From: Caprimulgus europaeus
Lineage: Eukaryota > Chordata > Aves > Caprimulgiformes > Caprimulgidae
Direction of reading: 5' to 3'
Length of the DNA: 64,000 nucleotides
Assembly: GCA_907165065.1 (NCBI GenBank)
Contig: OU015529.1
Span: 7,179,054 to 7,243,053, forward strand
Of this stretch, positions 1 to 26,290 are shown in pieces (positions within the stretch are counted from its first letter, which is position 1; the number at the start of each line of letters is the position of its first letter). Under the pieces are notes generated by a model. The model worked only from the letters and a program-made list of their open reading frames with translations, was not told the DNA's origin and searched no databases. The position numbers and the translations under genes are program-made.

Positions 1-14210
<14,210 letters not shown>

Positions 14211-17165
14211 TGACTGAAAGTGAAAAGAATCAAATGTGCAGCTATAATTATTTTTAACTTGTAGAACTTATGATTCATGCTTGGTTTTGCTACCTGCCTA
14301 ACAATACTGGTCAAGTTGTCTGGGGAGAAGGAGGGGTAGCCATGCTTTTAAATGCAGTGTTTTGCAATTGGTTTCTGCCCTAGTAGTTCTCTCCTGGAAG
14401 TGGGGGGGCTTGATTTTTATTTTGATTGGGAAAAAAGTCTTCCCAAATAATTAGGTCATTATTTATATCTTTTTGAACAGAGATAGTTTATTAGCTTGTT
14501 ATATGATGGCTTGGTATTTTGGGCAGGTTACAAAGATGATTGTTTCTTGCTTTTAAATTGCCCAGATTCAGACAAGACAGAAAGAAATGTCTCTTGGAAA
14601 TGTCTGTGTCAATTGATAAAGCAATTTAGAGCATTAACTGGATGAAGACACACTTAATGTTCATAGCACTGAACCTGTTTGCAGATGTTCAGAAACTCTT
14701 GGCTATAAGAGTTTGTTTTGCTGATTTTGTAATTCATGAAGCCTTCTATGCCTCTGAAGAAGTTTATAATTTGCATAATTTTTGTCCAACCGCCAAGACT
14801 TTCACTGTTTTTTTTTTTATGGTAATAAATAACCTAAGCTTGAAATTTGTCCTTCTCCCAGAAACCCTCCTTGCATTAGCATCACTTAGAATGAGGAGTG
14901 CTCTGTATCTCATTGTTTCTTTTTTAGAGTTTGAGGCTAACTGATATCTAAACATAGGAAAAATGGTTAATAAGTAATAAACAAACTTGTAAAAGGAATA
15001 GTTAGATAGCATTTTTTTTAATTTGAGAACAAATAGAAGTGAAAATACTCGTATTGTTTTAAAGGATAAGCCTCTTTAAAGCATGACTAGTGATTTGTTC
15101 AGGCAATAAAATTCTGTTCCTGCAAACACTTCCTCATTTAAGTGACTTAATTCAAGTTAGGCCTGCGAGTTAGTGGCTTATGTGTTAGTTCCTCGTCCTG
15201 CCAAGTGTAATGCTCATTTGGCTCAGCTATATAGGTGGTTTTCAAGGCTGATGTCAAATCAAGTCTCATCCTTTTTCTCTGAAATAATTTATCAATCAGT
15301 GTTGTGTATGATGTGGAAAGTATCTCTAGAGAAGTCAGGATGAAAAATGTTTTCCTCTCTTGAGTTTTTTCTGTATGCATTTGGAAGTACTTTTATGTGC
15401 AGCCACGCTTGCCATTTTACGTTGTAGCATCTAATCAAGTTTTCTCTCATGCAGCAGCAGTAATTTCCTTTATTTGGAAGAAAATACAATTAAAAAACAA
15501 TTTCAAGAGGTGAAAGCCTAATTGTTCTACAGTATAAATTACAGCTTTGCAGTTGCTTTAATAGATACTTTCAGTGTATTAAGTGAAGAGCACTAAGTTG
15601 TTGAACTCTGCCTTTGTATCAGGGATGGCAGGTCCTTCCTTTGGTGGTAGCGATGTGACTGCTTTAATCAGACGTTTCCAAGGTTGTCGAGTTGCACTGA
15701 TAAACTTTGTTCTGAAAGGATAATTATATTGTTGCTTAGGAAAACTTCTAATTTGCATTAAATACTTTAAAATCTAGGAAGCCAAGGCAAACCTAAAGGG
15801 TTAGTGTACAACTGGAACATGATTTTTGTCCCTTGGTGGCCAAAAAAGGCATTGCCTTTGGCTTAGTCCTCTGTGTGCTGATATCAACAGCAGCACTTTT
15901 CTTTTTCCTGATATGTACCAAACCATATTCTTGTGAATGGTGGGAATAAAGGAAAGCTGTTTCCTTAACTTGCTTGTATATTATGACCAAGGTGTGTTTC
16001 AAAGCTTATCTTGAGTTACAGTTGAGAGGGCTGACTTTGCAATTGAGGGAGTTTTCCTTCTTTTGCTTGGAGCACAAGTGGTTTTCTCTTCCATGTAGTG
16101 ATGGATTTTTTTCATTCTTATGCTGCTGCAGTGGACTTTTGGGCCTCCATGCTTTCTTGAAAGCACTTTTATCCCTCCAAAATTCTGTGGGTTTAAAATC
16201 CTTCAAAAGTTCTGGGGTGTAAAAGGAGATAAAGCAAATTAAACTGGAAGTCAGCTTAGCACACAGTGCTTTATTCCTAAGAATGATTCCTAGTGAATAA
16301 CTGTTTGCTTTGTAAATCTACATGAAGTTGTTCTGGATGCTTACAGATCATACATATGATAGTATGCTGCACACATGAGTGAATAAAAATTATATTTCCA
16401 TTCAAGAAAAATTAAAAACTATCATTTGGGTGACATGTTTTTTTTATAATAGGTTCTCACTTCTTAATTATACCTGGAGCTGGAGCTGAAAATCTGTTAA
16501 TTTTGTGGCATGAAATGAGCCCAACATTTGTGAGCACTGTGGTTTTAGGATAGTTAAGAATGTTTTCATTGCCTCTAAAATATTGCTGTTTTTACTGGGT
16601 GGTATTGCACTTCATTGCTTATCAGCTAGAGGGCATTTTGTGTGTGTCTGTACACAAATACATGTGAGTGTATAGTTGTGGATAAGTGCTCTTATATACT
16701 CTTGGGTTTTTTTTTTTCAAGTATTTATTGTTCTCTTAATAATATTATCCCAATTATGTGTCTAAACATTTGCCAGATTACTTTATGATATGGTAGGTGG
16801 TAGAAGAAATGCTTATATGATATCTGACTTTCTCAGGTATTGATACTGCCTGCCTTTTACCAGTCAGTTAGACCTTTAGGTGACTTGACACACTTTTCAA
16901 GAAATATTGGTACAGCCTAGATAGTGACATCTAATCTGGAAAATATAGCTGGTCTTGCACTAGCAAGAATGGGGAAGTGACTGCTCTTCTGCTATCTCAT
17001 TTTAACACTGTGGATTGGAAATGAAGTACTTTGGTGATTTTTTCATCATCTATTTAAAAGCATGCAAGAGTGACATCTCTTTGGAAAGGTGTTTCCAAGT
17101 GAGCAAATGTGGAAAGAATTTTGCAGTTGTTTCATGTGTAAGTGTTGTATTGTATCACTCTTGGG

Positions 17166-17607
17166 CAGTGAGCTGGTGAAGGATCTAGGGAACAAGTCCT
17201 GTGAGGAACAGCTGAGGGAACTGGGGTTGTTTAGTCTGGAGAAGAGGAGGCTGAGGGGAGACCTTCTGGCTCTCTACAACTACCTGAAAGGAGGGTGTAG
17301 CGAGGTGGGGGTTGATCTCTTCTCCCAAGTAAGAAGCAATAGGACAAGATGAAACGGCCTCTTGTTGTGCCCGGGGAGGTTTATGTTGGATATTAGGAAA
17401 AATTTCTTCACTGAAAGGGTCATCAAGCATTGGAAGAGGCTGCCCAGGGCAGTGGTGGAGTCCCCATCTCTGGAGATACTGAACGGACGTGCAGATGTGG
17501 TGCTTGTGACGTTGTTTCGTGGTGGACTTGACAGTGTTGGGTTTACAGTTGGACCCAGTGATCTTAAAGGTCTTTTCCAACCTAAATGATTCTGTGATCC
17601 TGTGATG
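17166..17607 (+). mobile_element. CR1 LINE, 5'-truncated, 3' end
   Basis: This is CR1 sequence covering the C-terminal end of ORF2 (frames with [20 protein letters not shown] and LDIRKNFFTERVIKHWKRLP) and the 3' tail ending TGATTCTGTGATCCTGTGATG. The coding frame is broken by frameshifts. It lies in CACUL1 intron 2 in the same orientation as the gene. It is closely similar to the CR1 at 36465-37791, and the similarity continues past the CR1 tail. Confidence 0.92.
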
Positions 17608-17921
17608 AGGGAGGCTGATGCATTGGTTTTTGTTTAAACCACCTGTACACTAGTAATGATTATTCAGTGAGATTGCTAATTAAGAACTGTTGAAGGTTGG
17701 CATGGACCAAGTAGGAATTGGATCAAAACCTGTGATGTGCCTTAGTGAATGTTTTGAAAAGCATCCATTTTTTCCAAGTAAAGATGAAGTTTAAGATAAC
17801 TGGTACAACCTCTGGAAAGTCTTGCTTCAGAAATACTTGAGGAGTGTTTATTTTTCTTAGAACTTCTTACACAGTTGCTGTAAACTTAATTTTCATCTTT
17901 TGCTTGGTCTTCTGTGTTTCT
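17608..17921 (+). repeat. Non-CR1 flank duplicated in intron 4 (copy 1)
   Basis: The 314 bp following the CR1 tail match 37792-38116 with few substitutions and small indels; for example the second copy has about 10 extra bases near 37897-37907. Shared landmarks are GGCTGATGCATTGG at the start and CTTCTGTGTTTCT at the end. The right boundary coincides exactly with the 5' end of another CR1. Confidence 0.92.
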
Positions 17922-18216
17922 GTGAGGGTCAGTCTCTTCTCTCAAGTAACAAGTGATAGGATGAGAGGAAATGGCCTCAAGTTGCACCAGGGGAGGTTCA
18001 GCTTGGATATTAGGAAAAACACTTTCTGAAAGGGTTCTCAGGCACTGGAACAGGCTGCCCAGGGAATTGGTTGAGTCACCATCTCTGGAGGTGTTTACAG
18101 GACGAGTAAGATGTGGTGCTTAGGGACATGGTTTAGTGGGCATGGTGATGTTGGGTTGATGGTTGGACTTGATGATCTTAGATATATTTTTCCAACCTTA
18201 ATGATTCGATGATTCT
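17922..18216 (+). mobile_element. CR1 LINE, second 5'-truncated copy
   Basis: Starts in the middle of the ORF2 C-terminus (frame with [20 protein letters not shown]) and ends ATGATTCGATGATTCT. It abuts the duplicated segment without a spacer. It is more diverged than the CR1 at 17166. Confidence 0.88.
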
Positions 18217-20162
18217 CTTTGAAACTGCTGGGGGGTGTTTTTGTTGCTTTTCTAGTTATGAAACTTAAGGTATTGGCATTCCAACTCTTGAACAAAAGAA
18301 AGCATCACAGTCTGCACATGTTGTTGCCAGCTGCTTTTAATGTAAGAAGGTCTGGAGGTTGGGGAAGGAACAGAGTAAGTTATTTCCTTAGCCAGGTGCC
18401 TCTCATCTGTTGGCTCAGAAGACTCAGTAGTTTGATATTGTCTGGTTTGATTCAGGTCAATGGACTTGTCCTGAGATGCTCTGGTCGCTCCTGTGTGTTG
18501 CACCAGTGGGTAGTGGTAGTTTGTGGTCAGGAAGCTCAAAGTGGAAATGGTTTAGGAAGTTAGGTCTGATGAATGACTGTAGATTAACATTTCCTAGAAG
18601 ATGTATACCTTCAGTTTCTGTGAGTTTCTGTTGCAGTGGCAAGTCACCATTGACTAAAAATATTACAGATTAAATTAGTGTGTTTCTTAGAAGGGAGGTT
18701 ACTCTGCCTGCAGAGCCTTTCCCTCAGTCTCTGTTCAAAGAACAGGCCCAGGGGAGGGAGAAACAACTGAGTAATAGCCCTTGATAAAACCTCTACAGGT
18801 AGGAGAGCTTCAGGAGGGAGCTGGCACTAGGAACTTGCTAACTTTTTAAAAAACATCTTTAAGATTGCTGTCCATCGCTGCAAGAAACCTAAACTTCGAC
18901 AGGAGCATGTGTTCAGCCCTCAGATTGCCTTTGTTCTAACAGGTTCAGCTTTCATTAAAGGTAAACAACTGCTGCTGAATGCTTGCCTTGAAAATTGAAG
19001 TGATTTCTGCGTGAACAGTTTATTATACAGCATGTGTATAGTTTGGGTAATGGCCAAGAGAATGGGTTTCACAAAAAAAAAATAGTAAAGATTGCTTTAA
19101 CAGTGTTCTGAGGGTTTGTTCCGATTATGTTAAATGCTTTAGTGAATAGAACAACTTGGTTTAAAGTGTGGAAAAACCTTTCTCCCTTAAGATATCCTTT
19201 CTTCTAGTAAATCTCTTGGATAAGTGTTCCAGTATGTTATTTTTGATTAAATTGATTTTCTATTACTGCAACTGCTTAACTCTTTTACAGAAGTTGTCCA
19301 GATGAATTCACTTGTTCTGCTTCCATGTTAGTGTTGTAACGATAGATTTATCCTGAAACAATTACTGTTTTCCATCATTTAAAACCCACATATGAATAAA
19401 ATACAGACAAGAAACCTTACTATTAATTGCAGGCTGGGAAGTGAGGAATAACACCAAATAGTACATTAGTTATAGAGCCCCTCAAGTAACTCATGAATAG
19501 AATTTCCTTTGAGGGTTGAAGAGATTAATTTATTATTAATGCTGAGTGGGTCAAGATAATTGAATCCTAAAAAATTTAATATAGTTCAGTTTTGTATAGG
19601 TTTGCATATATCACTTATTTCCACAGCTGATTAATTTTGAGTATCTATCCTCTGAGACTGGCAATGAACTACACAAGTGGATAGCTGTACTGATGATTTC
19701 TTATTGTAACATATCTGTTTTAATGGCTTAATCACTTTCAGACATCGGTAGAAATGTTTTCTTTTGTTAGAAACCTGATGTCCAGCCCTATTTTGGTGTT
19801 AGTGTGTTTATAAAGTTCAGAAATGAAGCGTTTTTTCTACAACCTCCCCAGTCTGGATTGATGCTGAGATATATCTGTAGATATAGATTTAAAAAAAACC
19901 AAACCAAAAACCACAACCTAAAACATGTCTATGTGTATGTGGGTTTGTAACCAATAGTGCCACATGTATTCTTAATTTTAAATGTCTTTTTTGTTGTACA
20001 GAAATGTTCTATGTAGTGTACATGCAGTCACCAAAGAAGCACTTTAAATAGTCTATAGCTGTAAAATTTTGAACTATTTTTATGCAGGGGAAAAAGGTAA
20101 GTTTACTTTATTTGCTATTATGAAAAACAAACTTGAAAACTGTCTGTCTTCTTATTTTGCAG

Positions 20163-20265
20163 AATAAATTTTACATAGAAACCAAGCTTAACAGAGACTT
20201 AAAAGATGACCTTATAAAGCTGTTTACGGAACATGTTGCAGAAAAGCACATTTACAACCTAATGC
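20163..20265 (+). CDS. CACUL1: CACUL1 coding exon W3
   Basis: This exon is 103 nt, with acceptor TTTTGCAG ending at 20162 and donor GTGAGT from 20266. It encodes 34 codons plus one base carried into W4. The product reads [17 protein letters not shown], then [17 protein letters not shown], which continues the cullin-like helical repeat. The carried base C joins CT of the next exon to give Pro, so the phase agreement supports both junctions. Confidence 0.94.
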
Positions 20266-20679
20266 GTGAGTAAACCTATTGGATTTTTCATATAATGGGA
20301 GTCTGGAAAACCACAGTGCTTTCAGATATAGGGAGCAAATGGCAAATTATTAGTGAACTTAAATACAAATCAATTTTTAAGGCATCCACATGGAGAAATG
20401 TGGCACACATACAACTTTTAAAAAATATGATTTTGTATGAAGTCATGGTTTTCTTGAGTATCTGAAGGAATCTATATAGATAGCTATTTCCCCTTATGGC
20501 TTGAGATAACAAATGCTTTATTGTCCTGGTGCTTACACCATTACTCTTTTAATTTTACAGGTATCATTAAGAATGTGGTGTGGTGAAGGAATTGTGCTAC
20601 CACTGGGGTTATTGTCATGGTGTACTCGAGTACTTCCTGCTAGTTAGTGAACTGCATCATGCTGCCAGCGGTTTCTCTG

Positions 20680-21324
20680 TTAAGCTGATGGGTTAATGCA
20701 GATAGAATCTGCTTGAAGTGATAATGGGCAGCTCCTGTGGTGAACTGCTGAGTTTGCCTGCAACCTGCCACCATCAGCGTGTGTTTGTGTGAGCATGGGC
20801 ACCTTGGTACTGGCCTCCTTAGCCCTGTGAGAGGACAGCTGGCAAAGGCAGAGATAATGGAATGTGGAGTTCAAACTGGAAAAGTTTGCACAGTGGTGAC
20901 CAGTTGATGACCAGTGTGCTGGGGGGATGGCAGTTGCAGGTGCTCTGTGCAGTTTCTGCAGGTTCCTGTGCACCATGTTGAGTTGAGTATCTACCCTGGT
21001 GTACTCCTTTCTGTAACCCAGCCCTGCTGCAGTGTCTCTGCTCTCATCTGGCTGCTCCTCTTTCCTCTGAAACAATTGCTGTCTGCACACTAAATAGCAA
21101 CCAAATGATGGGCAATTGGAGTCAAGTGTATTTCTCCTTTTGTCTTTACTTGAGTAGTAGTGCCCTTTCCTCTCCAGCAAAAGACTGGGGGTTAGGAGCT
21201 TTGCTGTGTTTAAGGTCGCTGTGAGTTGGTATCCCTGGAGAAGGGTGGGTGAACAAAGTGACTGCCTTGAGGTCAGAGAGCCTGGTGCCCTAGAATGATG
21301 GGAAATCATCAGCTCTGATGCCAC
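20680..21324 (-). other. Unassigned antisense ORF of 214 codons inside intron 3
   Basis: This is the longest uninterrupted Met-to-stop frame in the window, on the strand opposite CACUL1. The product (MASELMISHHSRAPGSL at the start) is rich in Ser, His, Gln and Leu. I recognise no domain, signal peptide or membrane segment. There is no obvious TATA box or poly(A) signal, and no repeat family was recognised. A chance ORF in a GC-richer patch is the default reading; an exon of an antisense transcript is possible. Confidence 0.2.
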
Positions 21325-21948
21325 CTCGTTCTTGCTATCTGGAAAAGTCTTCCTAAGAAGAGCTTTTATCCGTGTAGCAGGTCAGATCACCTTGGAAATA
21401 GCAGGACAATGAGGAATATGCCCACCCATGGACTTGATGTTTTATTTTATGCCAAAGATGCTTAACAGTATCGTGAAACCTGGTAAGATGACTTCTACAG
21501 CAGGATCATGGCAAATTCAGCTGATATTGCCTTATTGCCTTAAATACATTTTAAGTGTATGCATTTTTGAGGCAATGAAAACATTCATGTGATTTACCTC
21601 CCCCCCACCAATTACAAAGCAAAAGTAACACTAGTCCAGTCTTTGGAACGTGAGTAATCTCAGATGTTTGTTGCTATGTAATTAGTTTTCTGTGGATGAT
21701 AATATGAGAATCAAATAGAAATTGCAGATGAGCTGTTGAAAGGAAAAGACCTGTGGTTGTGTGGTTGTGTGTGAAATCTGAAATGCTTCTCCCCAGCTCT
21801 CTGTTAGTTGCAGAATTACAAGTAAAAGAAAACATTAAAAAAAAAAAAGCTGTCACTGTGTTGCTCTATATGGGATCTGTTGTTTAATAACTTCCTGGGA
21901 TTTCGTTTCAGTCTTGCCATCAGTTTATTAAAACTAAGTTATTTAGTT

Positions 21949-21972
21949 TTATCTTACTCCTAAGTAAGATAA
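21949..21972. repeat. 10-bp perfect inverted repeat, 4-nt loop
   Basis: The arms TTATCTTACT and AGTAAGATAA are exact reverse complements separated by CCTA, and lie in AT-rich intron sequence. No function is assigned. Confidence 0.6.
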
Positions 21973-24900
21973 TATATACTGACATATATAAACTATTGAC
22001 TGTGATCTGACTTGGTTAAATCTTGGATAATAGGATCTTTAAATTGAATTAAAAGTAGGCCTAAATAAAATTCTAAACTTGCTAACTGATTCCTGGGAAA
22101 TAATTGAAGACACATAGCACATGATATAGTACTGCAGAGGTGCTGGAAAAATTCTGGTGGTGTATTATTTTCTGCCATTCTCAGCTGTTATTTCTAGCTT
22201 GCTGAAATTCAGACTATAATACATAAAATATTACCTTCATTTTTGGAAGTGTAAGGGCTCTATGAAAATAGGATGTGAGTCAGGGTTTCTTAATTACTTT
22301 CCTTCCAAATGTCGTTGTCAGTGTGTGGTGCTGTTTCCTGATATTTAATGTTGAATTGGTTCAATAGAAAACTGTTTTGGTATCATGAGGGGGGGGAAAA
22401 ATAAGGTTTTGAGTGGGTATGCTTAGGAAATTAAAAGCCAATGAAATTGTGATATAGAAAAGTGGAATCCTGGGGCTGCTTTTTAAAGAGATGCTGCAGC
22501 TGCTATTTCAATAAAAAGCAGCATGCTTTCCCTCTATTTTAAAAAACAAACAACAAAATCAGTTTAATCAGTTTGTGATCCAGACTCAGAGGACAAGAAT
22601 AAAATCTGCTCTTTCTCTTGAAATTTGTTGCTCTGTTTTTTTGTACCAGGGGGTTTTTGCTTGTAGTGTCTTGTCATTCTGTCAGAGCCTGGAAGCTGGC
22701 GTTTCTATTTGAAGTTGTGTTCAGGAAGGACTGTGAGTGCAGTTCAGGTTCATTTGATTTAAGAAAAAGTTCCTGTTCCACTTCAAAAGATGGGGAAAAA
22801 AAATATCAGAAAAGCAGTGCAGCACAGATCTCTTCCTTAGTGTTTGATCTTGCTCAAACTCCCACTGCTTGAGTCAGCCTTAGTCCCTGCGCTGTGTGGT
22901 TGGAGGCAGGAGGATGCAGAAAGAACTCCTGGTACAATGGTCTCTGTGGTGAGAACACTTATCTGAGCACTTAGTTGCAGAAAATAGTGTGATTAAGATG
23001 TGAATGCATTATTTACAAAATAAATATCTCCTCAGTGAACTTCACTTGGACAAATTTTGCCTGCACACACACTGATTTGGTTCAATACCTTTTTTTATAA
23101 AGGAAATCTATTTTTTTAAAAAAAGCTCTTTATCTAGAGCACTTCTGAGCTGTTAAATGCATAAAAAATTGTATAAAACGCAGATCCACGAACACAATCG
23201 TATTTGTGAAACACTTTTACACTCACACATATTTATCAAGTCAATGCTTTTCAAATTAAAGTGGATACATTTGAACTAAATGAATATAACCTGATGATTT
23301 TCCTTACAAAGCCAAAGCTGGCTCTTGCTGATAAGACTGCTGTCTTAAACAGCCTGGGAGAAGTTGCTATGTGCAGAACTACTTAACTGAATGTAGCAAG
23401 TGAAGATACAGCATCTTACTTAGAAGAAGCTTCAGAAATGGGAGGGGGAAGATGTAGGTAATATCCCCTTGTCACTAGGGAAGAGGTGGTGGAAAATGTT
23501 GTCTTTGTTCCTGGTATGAGATGACTTGTAAATAGAAAAATTTAGAAATATGTAATTTCTTTCCTCATGCAGCCACTGTTTCCTAGTAGGTTAGACCTCT
23601 GTTTCCTGGACTACAATATTTGTGCTCTGCAAAAAGAAGGACAACCTGCACAAGAAGAGACATCCTCCTGCCTCTTCTTGTGCATAGATGAGTGGTGATT
23701 ATTGCAAACTTTAACTATCTTCAGTGGTGAAAGTGAATAACAGCTCCTGAAACTCTCTGCCTCTAGTACTTGCAGTAGGTAAAATTCAATGGCAGAAAAA
23801 ATCTGCAAATAACTGCTAGTCTTCTCATTTTGGATATTGGCAGCTTAGTGCCCCAAACAAACTTGCTTTTGACTCTAACAAAAAAGAAGAGCTGTTAAGA
23901 GCATACTGTTATTTCTACTTGGTGGATAGATCACTTGATTTCCAGTTACAAGAGTTTGCAATTTCCCCTGTTCTCTTTCCAGAAACTAAAGAGAGGAAGG
24001 TGAGGACCAGGCTGGTGTCCTGCTCTGGGAGTGTAGTTGAGGTTCTCGACATCTTGATATTGAGAAGAAAAGCAACAATAACTTCAACTGGTCATGTAGG
24101 TGAAAGCAGTTTTAGAAGGCAATCTGAGGAAAAGAATTCTCTTTATTCTTTGCTTACAGTGATGTTTGTGGAGCAAGTGGGATGTATCAGATGGACTATG
24201 GCACTTCCAAAGAAGTGTAGCCTTAGTGTATCACTGTAATACTGCTGCCATTTATATCTGTGTGTGTACAAGCGGTTTCTTTCCTTCCATTTTAGGGTTC
24301 TGAGTTCAGAAAGTGGTTTCTACTCTTGTAAGAATAATGTACTAGTAGATATCATTCAATGCAAGCTGATTCTTCCCAAAGAAGCATGTGCCTGTGCTTC
24401 TGGAGAGAAGTTACTCAACTAGGAAGCCAACTGAGCTCTATCAGAGGGAAAACCACTTTCTTCAACACTCTTTGTTCCTATGGATTGGGTAAGCGGTGAA
24501 TAATTGCTGCTCCCACCTTTGACCTGCTGTGTCAGGAATAGGTCATAGAAATAAGTCATTTTTATCTAGAGGAGAGGAAACCTCTTGGGCCATGGTGAAA
24601 ATGCTATAGAATAAATAGGGCCCAGGACTTTGTGGGTCTTAAAATTGTTATCAGCATCCAAGGTGATAACCTGGCCCGTGAATGGGGCAATTCCCTGAAA
24701 TTTACTGATTTGGAACAAGAGCATGAGCTTGAAAATTTGTGAAATACAGGCAAAATTATTATTAAGGATTAAAGCATTAGATCTCAGCTTCTGGCTGGCT
24801 CAGTTTTTTGTTAATGATATATATCAACATAATTACAGAGTTAGCTCCTGAAACCTGAGCGTTCAGAGCAGTTATCTGTGTGTAGATTCTAATAGCATGT

Positions 24901-26221
24901 AGGCAATTGTTGAATGTCGTTCTCCATGTCAGTGCCTGTGTGAGTTCAGAGCTCAACCCAGTGTGAAAACGTATCACATGGAAAAGCACCAGCTTTTCTC
25001 ATGATTTCCCAAGAAATGTTTTGGGTTTCTTTTAAAGTCTGGAGGAGGGAGTGGAATCCCAGCATATTTCATTATGTTTGCATTTTGTAATAAGTTACTG
25101 GGAAGAACTTTCCTCTGAAGATTCTACATATGACAGCTTTGTTTCTTACCAGTCAATGTCACTTGGATTCAGTTGTGGTGAAGAGATCTTGCTGCTCCTT
25201 TTTTTTTTTTTAATTTTTTTTAAATTTATTTTTTTACTGGAGGTATATTATAGTTCAATAGAAAGGCTGTTTGTGTGGGAAAAGGTTTTCCTTTATAAAG
25301 ATGTCAGGAAAGCTATTTCCACTGTGTTGGTGCTTTCTGAAAGGTGAAGGTTGCTAACAGCTTTCTGATGATGAAGTTGTCCAACTGTCCTTTTTGGTTG
25401 CAGCAGGTACAAGTTGAATACAAAATTACAGAGAATGAATGAAGTGCTAATTGTTAGTGAGAAGTGTAGCAGGGAGCATGTTTCCTGTGCAGAGACTTTC
25501 CTGTTGTTGGTGCAGTGTGTAAGCAGGAGAGGGTGCGTTGCTCCGTGGGCACCCAGACCTATGTGCTTGGCAGATGTGTTTTGCTGTGCTGACCTCCAGA
25601 AGCCCCTTGATCTCGGTGAAGCAAGGGACCCTCATCTCTTTGGCTCTGTACTGCTATGACATAATGCCTTTTGTTAATAAATTCCATATCTAGCTTTTGT
25701 TTGTGAATACCCCAGGAAAAAACCAGTGTAAAAGCTGAGAGAAGGGCTGTGACTGATGCCAGGTTCACAGCCTGACTCTGCAGATACAACAGAGAACGTG
25801 GGGTTTGGTTTGATGTATTGGGGTTTTTTTCAGTCCCCATGCCTCACCCTTTGGCAGAGATAGACAGGAAAAAGGTGCATTGGATTGACTTTTTCTCTGC
25901 TCTAATTGGCATTTCTTTTTTCCTTCCTCTTCAGTGGAGGGAGACATCTGTCTCAAATGATCTGCAAATGAGAAGCAAACTGTCATTGCCTTGACCTACA
26001 AACTGCAGAGAAAATCCCCTGAAGAGAGGGGGGGGAAAAACTTGTTATTTTTTAGCCTTTTACATTACCCTCACCCTTTTTGTATTCTGCCCTTTTGGAT
26101 TTACATTCAAGAAGTTGTTCTTCTTCGTGCTTCTCGTTTCCATGTCAGACCTAATGCTTATTTTTCATAAGGAAATAGCAGTTAGTGCAGTTAGTTTCAT
26201 AAATTAACTTGTTCTTGAATG

Positions 26222-26290
26222 GCTGTACTGAGTTGGATCAAAAGTTGGTGTAGCCCAGTGTCCTGATCTTGGCAAAAATGCATAGAGTGT
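26222..26290. repeat. Possible ancient amniote interspersed repeat
   Basis: The stretch with GAGTTGGATCAAAAG and GTAGCCCAGTGTCCTG resembles old reptile/bird interspersed repeats containing a CTAGCCCAGTATCCTG-like core. Only this short core is recognisable, so the family and limits are uncertain. Confidence 0.3.
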
